Shown: positions 26,484 to 35,240, counted from the stretch's first letter. The stretch: 64,000 bases of DNA from Amycolatopsis roodepoortensis (GCF_014873915.1 NZ_JADBEJ010000005.1:3286001-3350000), one strand, 5' to 3'. Notes: generated by a model from the letters alone, not told the origin. Translations and numbers: made by a program.

Positions 26484-27809
26484 ATGCACACAAGCGGGAA
26501 GCAGGGCCGGGACAGGTTCCTGGACATCGTCCGAGCGGTCGCGATCCTCGCGGTCGTCGTCCAGCACTGGGGAATGCCGGTGCTCTCCTACGCCGACGGC
26601 CATCTCTCGACCGGGAACGCCCTCGCGACGCCCGGCTGGTGGGTCATCACCTGGCTCAGCCAGGTCATGCCGCTCGTCTTCTTCGCCGGCGGCGCGGCGA
26701 ACCTGATCTCGTTGAGCCGCGCGGAAAGTTCCCGTTCCTGGCTCGCGGCGCGGCTCAAGCGGCTGATGATCCCGGTGCTGCCGCTGGTGGCCGTCTGGCT
26801 GTTCGTCCCGGACATCCTGCGCGGGATGGGCATTCCGGAGCAGCCGCTGCAGGTCGGTGGCGCGATCGCCGCCCAGCTCCTGTGGTTCCTGGCCGTGTAT
26901 GTGCTCACCGTGCTGCTCACCCCGATGCTGGCCACCGCGCACCGCCGCTGGGGTCTGAAGGTCCCGCTCGTGATGCTCGCCGCCGCCGTCCTCGTCGACG
27001 TCGCCCGCTTCAACGACCTCGGCCTGATCGGTTTCGCGAACGCCGTCTTCGTCTGGATGGCCGTGCACCAGCTCGGTTTCCACTACACGCAAGGCCGTCT
27101 CGGCTCGCTGAGCCGCAACGCCGCGCTGGGCATGGCAGGTATCGGATTCGGCATCACCGCGCTGATGGTCGCCTTCGGCCCGTACCCGGCCAGCATGATC
27201 GGCATGCCGGGCGCCCCGGTGTCGAACATGAGCCCGCCGACCGTGCTGCTGGCTTTCCTCGCGATCGGCCAGATCGGGCTCCTGCTGGCCTTCAAACCGC
27301 GGCTGAACGCCCTGGCCGCCCGGCCGAACCTCGACGCCGCCTTGAAATGGATCGGCCCGCGGTTCATGAGCGTCTACCTGTGGCACATGCCGGCGCTGAT
27401 CGTCGTCTCCGGCGTCGCGGTCTACGGCCTCGGTTACGAAACCCCCGAACCGGGTTCCGTGCTGTGGCTGACGATGCTCCCCGCGTGGCTCGGCGCTTGC
27501 GGCCTCGTGCTCCTCGGTCTGCTGCGGATGTTCGCCCGCTTCGAAACGCAGGGTTCCGGCCCCGCGTCGACCGCCAACACGCCTCAGCTGGTGGTGGCCG
27601 GGCTGGCGATCGCGGGCGGTCTGCTCGGGCTGGCCGCGCACGGTTTCGCCCCGCTGAGCGACGGTCTCGCCCAGGGTCCGGCGCCGTGGGTGGCGCTGGC
27701 GACGGTCGGTTTCCTCCTGGCGGGCAAGCAGATCCAGGTCTCGGAGCTGGGAACGCGGCTGCTCGGCCGCGCCGTCTCGGTCACCGAGGTGGCACAGCTC
27801 AAACGCTGA
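26484..27809 (+). CDS. Membrane-bound acyltransferase (Acyltransferase_3 family)
   Basis: A 441-residue integral membrane protein with about ten hydrophobic helices. The N-terminal block RDRFLDIVRAVAILAVVVQHWG contains the family's RxxxxD...R...I..V...H signature, with the catalytic histidine near residue 28; SQVMPLVFFAGG and SVYLWHMPALIV are further family blocks. Such enzymes transfer acyl groups to sugars, lipids or secondary metabolites at the membrane. No glycan or biosynthetic cluster is adjacent, so the acceptor is unknown. The 3' end overlaps the convergent amidohydrolase gene by 11 bases. Confidence 0.87.
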   Translation: MHTSGKQGRDRFLDIVRAVAILAVVVQHWGMPVLSYADGHLSTGNALATPGWWVITWLSQVMPLVFFAGGAANLISLSRAESSRSWLAARLKRLMIPVLPLVAVWLFVPDILRGMGIPEQPLQVGGAIAAQLLWFLAVYVLTVLLTPMLATAHRRWGLKVPLVMLAAAVLVDVARFNDLGLIGFANAVFVWMAVHQLGFHYTQGRLGSLSRNAALGMAGIGFGITALMVAFGPYPASMIGMPGAPVSNMSPPTVLLAFLAIGQIGLLLAFKPRLNALAARPNLDAALKWIGPRFMSVYLWHMPALIVVSGVAVYGLGYETPEPGSVLWLTMLPAWLGACGLVLLGLLRMFARFETQGSGPASTANTPQLVVAGLAIAGGLLGLAAHGFAPLSDGLAQGPAPWVALATVGFLLAGKQIQVSELGTRLLGRAVSVTEVAQLKR

Positions 27810-28695
27810 GCAGTTTCGCGGGGGTGTCGTGCAGCACCGCCCGCAGGAACGGCTCACCCAGGCGATCGTCGGCGGCCCAGCCGGCGATCGCCTGCAGCTG
27901 TGTGGCGTACGAGTACGGGATGTTGGGGAAGTCGGTGCCGAGCACGACGCGATCGGGGAACTCGGCCAGCAGGTCCTGCCAGTCCGGCGGGAGCGGATTG
28001 CCCCGCGACGTGAACTCCACCCCGACCATCGTGGTGTCGAGGTACACGCGCGGATACCTCCTGGCCAGCTCGAACGCGAAGTCGATCTCCGGCATGCCGG
28101 CGTGCGCGAGCACCAGCGTCAGGCTGGGATGCCGGACCAGGATCTCTTCGAACAGCCGTAGCCCGGTGTAGGCACCCCTCAACGGACCGTGTCCACAGTG
28201 GACGACCACCGGGACACCGGCGTCCGCCAGCGCGCCCCAGACGCCGTCCAGCAGCTCGTCACGCGGGTCGTAGGCGCCGACCTGGACGTGCGCCTTGAAA
28301 CAGCGGGCTCCCGCGCGCAGCGCACCGTCCACAACGGCCAGCGCGCCGGGCTCTGGGTAGAACGTGCCGGTCGGCACCGCCTCGGGGACTCGTTCCGCGA
28401 ACTCCAGAGCCCACGAGGTCAGCCATTCGGCCATACCCGGCTTGTGCGGATAAACCAGCGGCGCGAACTTGCGCACGCCGAACGAGCGCAGCGTTTCGAC
28501 GCGTTCTTCTTCAGAAGTGCGGTAATGCACCGGCCAGGCCATGCCGTAGTGCTCCTCGGCCTGGTCGAAATAGGCCCACACCTTGTCCATGACCGGCTTC
28601 GGCAGGAAGTGCAGGTGAAGGTCCACGAGCCCGTCGATGCCGAGCGCCGAGATCCAGCCGGGGATCTCGGCGTCCGAAGCGGGCCCGTGGATCAA
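27799..28695 (-). CDS. Amidohydrolase (TIM-barrel, Amidohydro_2 type)
   Basis: A 298-residue enzyme. The metal motif DLHLHFLP is at about residues 23-30; later metal or catalytic segments are VVVHCGHGPLRG, LVLAHAGMPE and the aspartate in VLGTDFPNIP. This is the decarboxylase/lactonase-like Amidohydro_2 group. The proposed start is a TTG at 28695 that overlaps the smpB stop (TTGA); no ATG or GTG gives the whole N-terminal strand without running into smpB. Coupling to smpB is therefore likely but functionally unexplained. The substrate is unknown. Confidence 0.82.
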   Translation of the reverse strand: MIHGPASDAEIPGWISALGIDGLVDLHLHFLPKPVMDKVWAYFDQAEEHYGMAWPVHYRTSEEERVETLRSFGVRKFAPLVYPHKPGMAEWLTSWALEFAERVPEAVPTGTFYPEPGALAVVDGALRAGARCFKAHVQVGAYDPRDELLDGVWGALADAGVPVVVHCGHGPLRGAYTGLRLFEEILVRHPSLTLVLAHAGMPEIDFAFELARRYPRVYLDTTMVGVEFTSRGNPLPPDWQDLLAEFPDRVVLGTDFPNIPYSYATQLQAIAGWAADDRLGEPFLRAVLHDTPAKLLSV

Positions 28696-29174
28696 TCGTT
28701 GTACCGGCCCTTGAGCGCCCGGCCCATGGCCCGGCTGATGGTGCGCTCCGCGTCGCGCTTGGCGATGTCCTGCCGCTTGTCGTAGGACTTCTTGCCCTTC
28801 GCCAGCGCGATCTCGACCTTGACCTTGCCGTCCTTGAAGTACATCGACAGCGGGACCAGCGAAAGACCGCTCTCCTTGGTCTTGCCGATGAGCTTCTCGA
28901 TCTCCTGGCGGTGCAAGAGCAGCTTCCGGGTGCGTCGCGGCGTGTGGTTCGTCCACGTGCCCTGTACGTACTCCGGGATGTGCACGTTCCGCAGCCAGAC
29001 TTCGCCGTCGTCCACCGTGGCGAACGCGTCGGCCAGCGATGCCCGTCCTTCACGCAGGCTCTTCACCTCGGTACCGACGAGCACGAGACCGGCTTCGTAG
29101 GTGTCGAGGATGGAGTAATCGTGGCGAGCCTTGCGGTTCGACACGATCACCTTTTGTCCGCGTTCCTTGGGCAT
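28692..29174 (-). CDS. smpB: SsrA-binding protein SmpB
   Basis: A 160-residue RNA-binding protein that binds the tRNA-like part of tmRNA and delivers it to stalled ribosomes. Typical blocks are NRKARHDYSILDTYEAGLVLVGTEVKSLREGRASL, the WTNHTPRRTRKLLLHRQEI helix, and the basic C-terminal tail GKKSYDKRQDIAKRDAERTISRAMGR. The ATG at 29174 gives the standard N-terminus MPKERGQKVIVSNRKA. It follows ftsX with a 51-base gap, the conserved ftsE-ftsX-smpB order of actinobacteria. Confidence 0.96.
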   Translation of the reverse strand: MPKERGQKVIVSNRKARHDYSILDTYEAGLVLVGTEVKSLREGRASLADAFATVDDGEVWLRNVHIPEYVQGTWTNHTPRRTRKLLLHRQEIEKLIGKTKESGLSLVPLSMYFKDGKVKVEIALAKGKKSYDKRQDIAKRDAERTISRAMGRALKGRYND

Positions 29175-29225
29175 GACGGCGACTCTACGTGAGTTTCTGT
29201 GTTCGGGCAGGTGGTTATCGGGCGG

Positions 29226-30119
29226 CTAGTGGCGCACGTACAGGCGCAGCGTCACGTAGCCGGTGATCGCCGAGATGACGATCGACACGGCGAGCAGGAT
29301 CGGCGCCACCGGGAACAGCAATTCGAGCATGCCGACCGCGGGGAACACGTCTCCGGTGAGCACCAAGTCGAGCAACAGCACCTTGGTGAGGATCAGGAAG
29401 ACGATCCCGATGATCGCACCGACCAGGCCGGCGACCACCGCCTCCAGGAGGAACGGGAGCTGCGTGTACCACCGGGTCGCGCCGACCAGCCGCATGATGC
29501 CGACCTCGGTGCGCCGGGTGAACGCCGACACCTGGATCGTGTTGGCGATCAGCAGCAGCGCGGCGATGGCCATGATCAGCGCGGCACCGAAGGCCAGGTT
29601 CCGCACACCGTTGAGCGCGTTGAACACGCGGTCGAGCGCCTTCTGCTGATCGTCGACCTTGGAGACGCCCGGCTTGCCGGTGTACTCCTGGATGATCGCC
29701 TGGCTGCGCTCCGGGTTCTTCAGCTTGACGTGCAGCGACGCGGGCAGCGCCTCCGGCCCGGTCAGCGCGAGCAGTTCCGGCTGGCTCTCGAACATCTTCT
29801 TGAACCGCTCGTAGGACTGCTCGCGGTTCTCGAAGACGACCGACTCGACGCCTTCGTTGCCCTGCAGCTCCTGACGCAGCGACTGGCAGGCGGACTGCGA
29901 GCAGTTCGGGTCACCCGCGCTGATGTCGTTGACCAGATAGACCGAAACCTCGACGTCGGCGAGGAAGTTGGCCTTCATCTTGTCGATCGTGCCGACGGCC
30001 AGCAGACCGAAGCCGAGCATGGCGAGGGAGACCGCGGTGGTGAGGATCATCGCGATGGTCATCGTGACGTTCCGGCGCAAGCCGGTGACTACCTCGCTGA
30101 AGACGAAACTGGCGCGCAT
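29226..30119 (-). CDS. ftsX: Cell division protein FtsX
   Basis: A 297-residue membrane protein, the permease-like partner of FtsE. A short cytosolic N-terminus (MRASFVFSEVVTGLRRNVTMTIAM) leads to membrane helix 1, then an extracellular loop of about 120 residues with two cysteines in DPNCSQSACQSLRQEL. Three C-terminal helices contain the conserved MRLVGATRWYTQLPFLLE motif. With FtsE it controls peptidoglycan hydrolases during growth and division. It lies 51 bases downstream of ftsE. Confidence 0.95.
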   Translation of the reverse strand: MRASFVFSEVVTGLRRNVTMTIAMILTTAVSLAMLGFGLLAVGTIDKMKANFLADVEVSVYLVNDISAGDPNCSQSACQSLRQELQGNEGVESVVFENREQSYERFKKMFESQPELLALTGPEALPASLHVKLKNPERSQAIIQEYTGKPGVSKVDDQQKALDRVFNALNGVRNLAFGAALIMAIAALLLIANTIQVSAFTRRTEVGIMRLVGATRWYTQLPFLLEAVVAGLVGAIIGIVFLILTKVLLLDLVLTGDVFPAVGMLELLFPVAPILLAVSIVISAITGYVTLRLYVRH

Positions 30120-30170
30120 CGGGGTTGATGTCCCTTGGAAGTCGTGGGTTACGGAGGAGGGCGGGGCCGG

Positions 30171-30860
30171 TCAGCGGCCGATGCCGTAGACGCCTCGGGC
30201 GTCGTCACGGATGACCTTGCCGAGCTGGAGCTCGACGACCCTTCGCCGCATCGAGTCCACGATCGAATGGTCGTGGGTGGCCATCAGCACCGTGGTGCCG
30301 GTGCGGTTGATCCGCTCCAGCAGCAACATGATGTCCTGGCTGGTGTCGGGGTCCAGGTTCCCGGTCGGCTCGTCGGCGAGCAGCACGAGCGGGCGGTTCA
30401 CGAACGCGCGGGCGATCGCGACGCGCTGCTGCTCACCACCGGAGAGTTCGTTGGGGAGACGGTCGGCCTTGCCGTCGAGGCCGACGAGTTCGAGCACCTC
30501 GGGCACGACCTTGCGGATCGTGGGGCGCGGCTTGCCGATGACTTCGAGCGCGAAGGCGACGTTCTCGGCGACGGTCTTGTTCGACAGCAGACGGAAGTCC
30601 TGGAACACGCAGCCGATGGTCTGCCGCAGCCGCGGCACGCGGCGCCGGGCGAGCTTGGCGACGTCGAAGTTGGAGACCATGACGCGACCCTTGCTCGGCA
30701 CCTCTTCGCGCAGCAGGAGACGCAGGAAGGTCGACTTCCCGGATCCCGAGGGACCGATCAGGAAGACGAACTCGCCTTTGTCGATCTCGACCGACACCCG
30801 CTCAAGGGCGGGACGGGTCGAGGTCTTGTAGACCTTGGAAACCTCTTCGAGCCGGATCAC
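30171..30860 (-). CDS. ftsE: Cell division ATP-binding protein FtsE
   Basis: A 229-residue ABC ATPase from a GTG at 30860. Walker A is GPSGSGKST, the signature is LSGGEQQRVAIARA, and Walker B is LLADEPTGNLD. The start sequence MIRLEEVSKVYKTSTRPAL matches actinobacterial FtsE. It energises FtsX and thereby septal or polar hydrolases. It is separated from prfB upstream by a hairpin of the intergenic repeat family, so transcription from prfB is probably interrupted there. Confidence 0.96.
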   Translation of the reverse strand: MIRLEEVSKVYKTSTRPALERVSVEIDKGEFVFLIGPSGSGKSTFLRLLLREEVPSKGRVMVSNFDVAKLARRRVPRLRQTIGCVFQDFRLLSNKTVAENVAFALEVIGKPRPTIRKVVPEVLELVGLDGKADRLPNELSGGEQQRVAIARAFVNRPLVLLADEPTGNLDPDTSQDIMLLLERINRTGTTVLMATHDHSIVDSMRRRVVELQLGKVIRDDARGVYGIGR

Positions 30861-30921
30861 GGTTCGGCATACTACCCATGCCCGTCGTTAAGCCCGGGTA
30901 GCCCGGTCCCGGCGGCCAAGC

Positions 30922-30980
30922 GAGCAAGGGACCTTTGCTGTCACTCTCTCCCGGAAAGTGATAGCAAAGGTCCCTTGCTC
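30922..30980. terminator. Large hairpin from two inverted repeat copies after prfB
   Basis: A GAGCAAGGGACCTTTGCT copy and its complement form a stem of about 23 bp (one G-T pair) around a 13-base loop. It begins 16 bases after the prfB stop in the direction of transcription, the position expected of an intrinsic terminator. There is no U-tract. Confidence 0.75.
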
Positions 30981-30995
30981 TCTCACGCAGGGTTG

Positions 30996-32099
30996 TTACG
31001 CGGCTCCGGACTGCTTGCGCCAGCGGATGCCGGCCTCCAGGAAACCGTCGATCTCGCCGTCGAGCACCGACGACGGGTTGCCGACCTCGAATTCGGTCCG
31101 CAGGTCCTTGACCATCTGGTACGGGTGCAGCACGTAGGAGCGCATCTGGTTGCCCCAGCTGGAGCCGCCGTCCTTGAGCGCGTCCATCTCGGCGCGCTCC
31201 TCCTCCTTCTTCCGCTGCAGCAGCCGCGCCTGGAGGACCTTCATCGCGGCCGCCTTGTTCTGCAGCTGCGACTTCTCGTTCTGACACGAAACGACCACGC
31301 CGGTCGGGATGTGGGTGATCCGCACCGCCGAGTCGGTCGTGTTCACGCTCTGGCCACCGGGGCCGGACGAGCGGTACACGTCGACGCGGATGTCCTTCTC
31401 GGGAATGTCGACGTGGTCGACCTCCTCGACCTCGGGCATGACCTCGACGTGTGCGAAGGAGGTCTGGCGGCGGCTCTGGTTGTCGAACGGCGAGATGCGC
31501 ACCAGCCGGTGCGTGCCCTGCTCGACCGAGAGCGTGCCGTAGACGTAGGGCGCGCTCACCTTGAAGGTGGCGGACTTGATGCCCGCTTCCTCGGCGTAGG
31601 AGATGTCGTAGACGTCCGTCGGGTAGTTGTGGCGCTCCGCCCACCGCAGGTACATCCGGAGCAACATCTCGGCCCAGTCGGCCGCGTCCACGCCGCCCGC
31701 CTCGGACCGGATGGTGACCACGGCGTTGCGCGGGTCGTATTCACCCGACAGCAGGGTGCGGACCTCGAGCCCGTCGATATCCTTGGTGAGCGCCGTCAGC
31801 TCGGACTCGGACTCGGCCACGCTGGCGGAGTCGCCCTCGGCCTCGGCCAGTTCGTAGAGGACGCCCAGGTCGTCGAGCCGCTGCCGCAGCTCGGAGATGC
31901 GTCGCAGCTCACTCTGCCGGTGGGACAACTGGCTGGTGACCTTCTGCGCCGCTTCGGGGTCGTCCCAGAGGTTCGGGCTGGATGCCTGTTCCTCCAGCTC
32001 GGCCACCTGGGCACGCAGCGCATCCAGGTCCATCACCGACTCGATCTGCGTCAGCTTGCCGGCCAGGTCCTTCAGTGCCGCATCGAACTCATCACTCAC
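30996..32099 (-). CDS. prfB: Peptide chain release factor 2
   Basis: A 367-residue release factor for UGA and UAA. The catalytic GGQ loop is SSGPGGQSVNTTDSAVR and the domain after it is intact. The GTG at 32099 gives the usual short actinobacterial N-terminus VSDEFDAALKDLAGKL. No in-frame UGA programmed frameshift, as in the Escherichia coli gene, is present: the frame is continuous from the start. It is the first gene upstream of ftsE-ftsX-smpB, an order conserved across actinobacteria. Confidence 0.95.
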   Translation of the reverse strand: MSDEFDAALKDLAGKLTQIESVMDLDALRAQVAELEEQASSPNLWDDPEAAQKVTSQLSHRQSELRRISELRQRLDDLGVLYELAEAEGDSASVAESESELTALTKDIDGLEVRTLLSGEYDPRNAVVTIRSEAGGVDAADWAEMLLRMYLRWAERHNYPTDVYDISYAEEAGIKSATFKVSAPYVYGTLSVEQGTHRLVRISPFDNQSRRQTSFAHVEVMPEVEEVDHVDIPEKDIRVDVYRSSGPGGQSVNTTDSAVRITHIPTGVVVSCQNEKSQLQNKAAAMKVLQARLLQRKKEEERAEMDALKDGGSSWGNQMRSYVLHPYQMVKDLRTEFEVGNPSSVLDGEIDGFLEAGIRWRKQSGAA

Positions 32100-32165
32100 G
32101 TCGGCCAAGGTTACGGCAAAACCCACGACCGGTTGCGGGGAACCGGCCGTGGGCACCTGTCCGGG

Positions 32166-32666
32166 TCAGGACTGGGGGATGGAATCCAGCAGTTTCAGTG
32201 CGGCTTTCGCCTGCGCCTGCGCGAACTCGGCGACGGCCTTGGCGTACGGGCCGTCGGCTGCCTTGGTGGCGGCCTTGGCCTCGTCGAGCTGCTGCGTGTA
32301 GCTCGCGCGGGCCGACTCGAGCAGGGCCGAGCGCTGCTTGACCGTCAGCGAACCGGCGTGCACGAGACGCAGGATCAGCGGGCTGCGGAGGTGGTCAGGA
32401 CCGGCTTCGGAGGTCAGCCACGTCTTGAACGCCTTCTTGCCCGCCGCGGTGATGAGGTACTGCTGGCTCGACCGCGGGCCCTGCTTGCCGAGGCGGACGA
32501 GGCCCTCCTTCGACAAGGCGGGGAGCTCGCGGTACACCTGGCTGCGGGTCACGCTGAAGAAGGCGCCGAAACGCTCACCCGCCCCCGCGACCAGTTGCCC
32601 GCCCGTGGCGGGACCGTCGTGGAGAAGACCGAGCAGTGCGGCGGCTGTTGCATTCAATTCGGACAC
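32166..32666 (-). CDS. PadR-family transcriptional regulator
   Basis: A 166-residue winged-helix protein. The DNA-binding half is AALLGLLHDGPATGGQLVAGAGERFGAFFSVTRSQVYRELPALSKEGLV, a typical PadR N-terminus, and the C-terminal helical half (TVKQRSALLESARASYTQQLDEAKAA) is the dimerisation domain. It is immediately upstream of prfB and reads in the same direction. Three related TGTCCA-N3-TGG motifs upstream may be its operators. The ligand and targets are unknown. Confidence 0.85.
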   Translation of the reverse strand: MSELNATAAALLGLLHDGPATGGQLVAGAGERFGAFFSVTRSQVYRELPALSKEGLVRLGKQGPRSSQQYLITAAGKKAFKTWLTSEAGPDHLRSPLILRLVHAGSLTVKQRSALLESARASYTQQLDEAKAATKAADGPYAKAVAEFAQAQAKAALKLLDSIPQS

Positions 32667-32696
32667 GTCCTCTACGGTCCCACTTTTCGGAACCTG

Positions 32697-32780
32697 TGTC
32701 CACTGTGGTCAGCACATCTGTCCATTGTGGCTAGTGATATGCGCTCATTCGGCCCAACACACTACGCCTGTCCACAATGG
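32697..32780. promoter_or_regulatory. Three repeated TGTCCA-N3-TGG motifs upstream of the PadR gene
   Basis: TGTCCACTGTGG (32697), TGTCCATTGTGG (32719) and TGTCCACAATGG (32769) lie 31-114 bases upstream of the PadR start. Each contains a near-palindrome CCAN3TGG. Spacing of 22 bases between the first two fits one face of the helix. They are candidate PadR sites. Confidence 0.5.
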
Positions 32781-32887
32781 ACCGGACACGCTACGCAACC
32801 GGCGACGGCCACGGACAGCGGTACCCGTCCCCCGCCCCGGCCAACGACAGGGAGTGATCGCCGCGCGAACCACGGAATCCCGGAAAC

Positions 32888-32930
32888 GAAGAAGCGCGGA
32901 TCTGCGATTTCCGCAGATCCGCGCTTCGTT
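32888..32930 (-). terminator. Terminator of the first initiator-tRNA gene
   Basis: The hairpin AAGCGCGGATCTGCG / CGCAGATCCGCGCTT with a short AT loop lies ten bases past the tRNA 3' end on the minus strand and is followed by a T-rich TTCTTCGTTT. It resembles the hairpin after the second tRNA copy. Confidence 0.8.
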
Positions 32931-32938
32931 TTCTTCAG

Positions 32939-33012
32939 TAGCGGGGACAGGATTTGAACCTGCGACCTCTGGGTTATGAGCCCAGCGAGCTACCGAGCTG
33001 CTCCACCCCGCG
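32939..33012 (-). tRNA. Initiator tRNA-fMet (CAT), copy 1
   Basis: The 74-base tRNA reads CGCGGGG... with anticodon CAT in CTGGGCTCATAACCCAG. The three consecutive G-C pairs next to the anticodon loop and the unpaired C1-U72 are the hallmarks of an initiator tRNA. CCA is not encoded. It is identical to copy 2 at 35471. Confidence 0.96.
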
Positions 33013-33095
33013 TCGTTGTGTTAATAGATTACATGGGGGTGAAACCGGCTTTCAGGCGGGTACCCCTAACTTCCCGAAGAGCCTTTGACCAGGTG

Positions 33096-33689
33096 TTATG
33101 GCACGACTTTGTCATCGAGCCAGCCGAAGACGCCGTTGAGCACCATGGTCAGCCCGTCGGCGAACCTGCCCTCGATGTCCTCGTCGAACACCCAAGCCGT
33201 GGGCGTGACGTCGTAACGCGGGTCCCGTTCGCCCGGAACCGGGTAAACGGCCTGCTCTTCGATGGTGAAACCGATGACGTAGCTGTACACGGTGAACAAC
33301 GCTCGTCCGGCCAGGTGCAGTTCGAGCCCCGCGTCGACGCGCCCTTGAAACGGATTGTCACCGAGAAGACTGTCGTCGGTCAGGAAAGTCCCGGAGAAGA
33401 CCTTCGCGCCGTCACGGTAAGCAAGCATCATCCGGCGTAAGGCCCGTGACGCCAGCTCGAGAGCTTCCCGCTCCCCCGTTCCCTCGGGCACACGGCCCGG
33501 CATCGCGTCCGCGTACATCCGCGTCGCCATCTCGTCGAGCAGCTCCTGCTTGTTCTTCACGTGCCAGTACAGCGCGGGCGCCTTGACGCCGAGTTCCTGC
33601 GCGATCAGGCGGAGCGTCAGCCCGTTGAGCCCGACGTCGTTGAGCAGCCGAAGCCCGGCGCGGACGATGTCCTGCCTGGTCAGACCCAC
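33096..33689 (-). CDS. TetR-family regulator (TetR_C tetracycline-repressor-like)
   Basis: A 197-residue repressor. The HTH is LTRQDIVRAGLRLLNDVGLNGLTLRLIAQELGVKAPALYWHVKNKQELLDEMA, the variant found in the tetracycline-repressor subgroup, and the C-terminal half has the matching ligand-domain pattern (LFTVYSYVIGFTIEEQA). The GTG at 33689 is preferred because GAGGGA lies five bases upstream; another GTG is nine codons before it. It is divergent from the monooxygenase at 33783 across two operators. Both genes lie between two identical tRNA genes. Confidence 0.88.
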   Translation of the reverse strand: MGLTRQDIVRAGLRLLNDVGLNGLTLRLIAQELGVKAPALYWHVKNKQELLDEMATRMYADAMPGRVPEGTGEREALELASRALRRMMLAYRDGAKVFSGTFLTDDSLLGDNPFQGRVDAGLELHLAGRALFTVYSYVIGFTIEEQAVYPVPGERDPRYDVTPTAWVFDEDIEGRFADGLTMVLNGVFGWLDDKVVP

Positions 33690-33725
33690 TTTTATCCCTC
33701 GTTCCAGCGGAAGCACCTTGACAAT

Positions 33726-33774
33726 TTAACGATGTTAAGGGCACGCTGGCCGCAGGTCAATTTAACGTCGTTAA
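33726..33774. promoter_or_regulatory. Twin TTAAC-N3-GTTAA operators
   Basis: TTAACGATGTTAA (33726-33738) and TTAACGTCGTTAA (33762-33774) are perfect palindromes around a three-base centre, 36 bases apart centre to centre. They flank the promoter region between the divergent TetR and monooxygenase genes; the second one abuts the monooxygenase ribosome-binding site (AAGGAG). Confidence 0.85.
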
Positions 33775-33782
33775 GGAGTGGT

Positions 33783-35240
33783 ATGAACAACCTGGGGACG
33801 GACGTGGTCGTGGCCGGAGCGGGGCCGACGGGGCTGATGCTGGCCCACGAACTCGCGCTCGCCGGCGTCGATGTCGTGGTCCTGGAACGGCATCACGAGC
33901 GCACGGGACTGTCGAAGGCGCTGAACCTGCAGCCACGGACCACGGAAATGCTGGAGCTGCGCGGACTTCTGGACGGCGCCGAAGAGCGTTCGTTCGCGAC
34001 GGTGCAGGACGGGCATTTCGCGATGATCCCGATCGGCTACGACGGCTGGGACACTCGATTTCCTTTCCAGCTGGGGATTCCGCAGGCACAGGTCGAGGCG
34101 TACCTGGAGGAACGGCTTGCCGCACAAGGGACAAAGGTGGTCCGCGGCGCAGAAGTAATCGATTTCGTGCAGGAGAAGGACTTCGTCTCTGTTCGGTACC
34201 GAACAGACAGTGGCGAGAACCGGCTGCACGCAAAGTTCCTCGTCGGCTGCGACGGCGCTCGAAGTGTTGTACGCAAACGACTCGGCGTGGACTTCCCCGG
34301 TGTGGACGGTGAAGGCTTCGGGGTGGTCGCCGACGTCCTGTTCGACAAGATCCCCGCCGGTGCGCAAAAACAGTGGCGAACGATGCGGAACGTCGGCGAG
34401 CCGACCGGGGCGACCACGTTCAAAGGCCTGATTCCGCTGGGAGAGCCGGGTCTCTACCGGTTCGTGTACGGCGATCGGGCCTCGCGCCCCAAGGACATCC
34501 GGTCCGCCATCTCGCACGACGAAGTCCGGCAGGCCCTGCTCGACTCGTACGGTGAGACGGCGACAGTGTCGGAAATCCGCTGGGCGTCACAATTCTCCGA
34601 CGCGGCGCGGCAGGCGGAGCGCTACCGCGTCGGGCGGGTACTGCTGGCGGGCGATGCCGCGCACATTCATTTCCCGGCAGGTGGCCAGGGGCTGAACCTG
34701 GGTGTGCAGGACGCCATGAACCTGGGTTGGAAGCTCGCCGCGACAGTGCGCGGCTGGGCCGGTGACGACCTGCTCGACACCTACGAGGCCGAGCGGCACC
34801 CTGTGGGCGCTCAGGTGCTGCACAACGTCGCAGCTCAGCTGGGGCTGACTCCGCGCTCTCACGAGTCTCGCGCGCTTCGTGCCCTCTTCGGCGACCTTGC
34901 GGAGCTGCCCGAGGTGAGCCGGTACCTGTCTGGCATGGTCTCCGGCCTCGGGATCCGCTACACGACGCACGGGACGTCGCATCCCGCGCTCGGGTCGCGG
35001 CTCACCGACCAGGACGTCCCCACCGAAGCCGGCCCGCTGCGTCCCAGCACCCTGTTCCGCGACGGCGGCTTCGTGCTTCTGACGACCACTCAGGCCCACG
35101 TCGATACCGCCCGGGCTCACGCGTACTCACCCCGTCTGACCACCCAGCTGGTCACGACCCTGCCGTGGCCCTCGACGGATGCCGTCCTGTACCGCCCCGA
35201 TGGCTATGCCTGCTGGGTCGCCCCCACCCCCACGCGATAG
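33783..35240 (+). CDS. FAD-dependent aromatic/antibiotic monooxygenase
   Basis: A 485-residue class A flavoprotein hydroxylase. The first FAD motif is VVVAGAGPTGLMLAHELALAG, the DG motif is FLVGCDGARSVVRKRLGV, and the second FAD motif is LLAGDAAHIHFPAGGQGLNLGVQDAMNLGWKLA. A C-terminal thioredoxin-like domain begins near LRPSTLFRDGGFVLL. This architecture covers polyketide hydroxylases and the rifampicin and tetracycline monooxygenases. Control by a TetR-type repressor fits resistance or modification of an aromatic drug, but the substrate is not determined. Some stretches (for example 34140-34300) use A/T third positions more than the surrounding genes. The stop codon lies in an intergenic repeat. 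Confidence 0.88.
   Translation: MNNLGTDVVVAGAGPTGLMLAHELALAGVDVVVLERHHERTGLSKALNLQPRTTEMLELRGLLDGAEERSFATVQDGHFAMIPIGYDGWDTRFPFQLGIPQAQVEAYLEERLAAQGTKVVRGAEVIDFVQEKDFVSVRYRTDSGENRLHAKFLVGCDGARSVVRKRLGVDFPGVDGEGFGVVADVLFDKIPAGAQKQWRTMRNVGEPTGATTFKGLIPLGEPGLYRFVYGDRASRPKDIRSAISHDEVRQALLDSYGETATVSEIRWASQFSDAARQAERYRVGRVLLAGDAAHIHFPAGGQGLNLGVQDAMNLGWKLAATVRGWAGDDLLDTYEAERHPVGAQVLHNVAAQLGLTPRSHESRALRALFGDLAELPEVSRYLSGMVSGLGIRYTTHGTSHPALGSRLTDQDVPTEAGPLRPSTLFRDGGFVLLTTTQAHVDTARAHAYSPRLTTQLVTTLPWPSTDAVLYRPDGYACWVAPTPTR

Noticed and set aside
30996..32099. Programmed frameshift in prfB
   Set aside because: The frame is continuous with no internal UGA near the N-terminus.
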